Source: CAVURW01 sp963743595
GTDB taxonomy: Bacteria > Verrucomicrobiota > Verrucomicrobiia > Methylacidiphilales > UBA1321
DNA: 14,120 bases
Reading direction: 5' to 3'
NCBI GenBank assembly: GCA_963743595.1
Contig: CAVURW010000061.1
Location: 1 to 14,120, forward strand
Part shown: piece by piece, positions 13,299 through 14,120 of the stretch
Layout of the letters: each line of letters starts with the position of its first letter
How positions within the stretch are numbered: the first letter of the stretch is position 1
The notes under the pieces: generated by a model
Databases searched by the model: none
Told to the model about the DNA's origin: nothing
What the model saw: the letters and a program-made list of their open reading frames with translations, nothing else
Translations under genes and position numbers: made by a program

Positions 13299-14120
13299 TT
13301 ACTTTGACTTCAGCACAATAATATTCTGGACACGAGAGACTGCCACCGAGAAGGGTGTAGATAGAGACGTGATTTTCTTCAGATCGTCCACCGAATTCAC
13401 GTCCGTCCCGTTCACTTGCAGAATCACATCATCCAGCGCTAACCCAGGGACGGGGCTTGCCGTCATCTTTATAACCAAGACGCCGTTCACTCCGGGTAAT
13501 CCATAGACCGACATTTCCCCTTCATCCTTGATATTCCGCACCGTCAGGCCGTTCCAGTCGAGTGGAGTTTGATCCCGCATTTTCGATGTCGGAACCGCCC
13601 CGCCGAACGCGGGCAGTTCCGGGGTTAAAGCAATCGCCTTCAGCTCCGGCTTCTGCACACCAAACTGGTCCATAGGGAAGTTCTTAAAACCCAGAGCTAA
13701 GGCTGGCGAACCCGGTTTCACTTGATAATTGCCCGTGGCCGGATCAACGAATTGTGGATTCCCTATCAGCGAGTGCTCATCACGACCGCTCGATTTCTGG
13801 AAACTCGTCGCAGGCGTGGGATCATTTTGGTTCGGTTTTTCGAAAAGATTGTAGTCCATTTCCTTGCCCCAAGGATGGATCTTCATTCCTGCCGGATTAT
13901 AGCCCGCTACGATATTGTGACTAAATACATCTCCGCTATCAGCAAACCACACGTGAGGGCAGAATGGCGAGTTCACAATGACATTGTTCTCTACATGCCG
14001 ATAAAATCCTTCGCGATTCTTTAGCCCACCGTGGAGGCAGAGATTATTGGTGATAATGTAATTGCTGGAACCGTCATCCAGGTCAATATCCCATCCGTGA
14101 TCACAACGCCAGCGGGTATT
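13299..14120 (-). CDS. Right-handed beta-helix protein with C-terminal PDZ domain (5' end outside window)
   Basis: The frame is open to the right edge, so the start lies outside the window; 273 C-terminal residues are visible. The first 120 or so are parallel beta-helix coils with repeated Asn-rich turns: DHGWDIDLDDGSSNYI (8-22), ITNNLCLHGGLKNREGFY, VENNVIVNS and FSHNIVAG. A typical beta-helix ending follows (NPQFVDPATGNYQVKPGSPA, about 121-140). Residues about 188-270 form a PDZ-like domain: WNGLTVRNI, GVLVIKM and GLALDDVILQVNGTDVNSVDDL. Secreted beta-helix proteins of this kind are polysaccharide lyases or glycosidases (for example GH141 or GH120 types); the acidic DIDLDDGSS turn could belong to a catalytic site, but the family cannot be fixed from the visible part. 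The stop is 14 bp from that of the convergent regulator. GTG 13974-13976 is internal, not the start, because homologous beta-helix sequence continues upstream in frame. Confidence 0.85.
   Translation of the reverse strand, partial: NTRWRCDHGWDIDLDDGSSNYIITNNLCLHGGLKNREGFYRHVENNVIVNSPFCPHVWFADSGDVFSHNIVAGYNPAGMKIHPWGKEMDYNLFEKPNQNDPTPATSFQKSSGRDEHSLIGNPQFVDPATGNYQVKPGSPALALGFKNFPMDQFGVQKPELKAIALTPELPAFGGAVPTSKMRDQTPLDWNGLTVRNIKDEGEMSVYGLPGVNGVLVIKMTASPVPGLALDDVILQVNGTDVNSVDDLKKITSLSTPFSVAVSRVQNIIVLKSK

Noticed and set aside
13977..14120. GTG at 13974-13976 as the true start of the beta-helix gene
   Set aside because: The frame stays open to the window edge and the upstream translation (for example DIDLDDGSS, VENNVIVNS) is clearly beta-helix sequence, so the gene is cut by the window.
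1..14120. CRISPR array, tRNA, rRNA, insertion sequence or phage genes
   Set aside because: No regular direct repeats, cloverleaf-like or rRNA-like segments, transposase motifs or terminal inverted repeats were seen.

Overview
The window looks like part of a carbohydrate-degradation locus from a Gram-negative, probably environmental bacterium, with Verrucomicrobiota as my best guess. The reasons are a TonB-dependent receptor (so an outer membrane), several Sec-exported glycan enzymes, an AraR-like regulator (GntR-type DNA-binding end on a LacI-type sensor), an MFS carrier with an RGRYFG motif and no SusD homologue, and a beta-helix protein ending in a PDZ domain. Planctomycetota or Acidobacteriota cannot be excluded. 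There are no rRNA, tRNA, CRISPR or transposase genes to anchor taxonomy.

Layout. Positions 1-272 hold a short, GC-rich, unrecognised reading frame on the minus strand whose composition differs from everything else. A minus-strand block then runs (in transcription order, right to left) MFS carrier (5914-4565), MarR-family regulator (4430-3939), two-domain SGNH/alpha-beta hydrolase esterase (3833-2433) and TonB-dependent receptor (2389-269). A 348-bp divergent regulatory region (5915-6262) separates it from a plus-strand pair: a secreted LacZ-type GH2 enzyme with a discoidin module nested in its first domain (6263-9673), and 18 bp later a GH95-like glycosidase (9692-11926). After a 272-bp gap comes the AraR-like regulator (12199-13284). 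It converges with a minus-strand beta-helix/PDZ protein (14120-13299) that runs off the right edge.

How the genes may work together (inference). Exported GH95-like, GH2 and esterase enzymes would remove decorations from a glycan in the periplasm or outside the cell. The receptor and MFS carrier could bring products inward, and the AraR-like protein would sense a sugar. The set alpha-L-fucosidase/galactosidase type + deacetylase + beta-galactosidase type would suit an acetylated fucosyl-galactosyl side chain, such as that of xyloglucan, but the substrate is not proven by sequence.

The most interesting signal is a palindromic motif built on ATCGAT (idealised ATACATCGATGTAT). It is present in every intergenic gap longer than 100 bp: five copies in about 930 noncoding bases against six in about 13,200 coding bases. 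One copy sits inside the predicted GH2 promoter spacer and one overlaps the predicted -10/start of the esterase-receptor unit. It is a candidate operator tying the whole window into one regulon, possibly under the regulator encoded at 12199.
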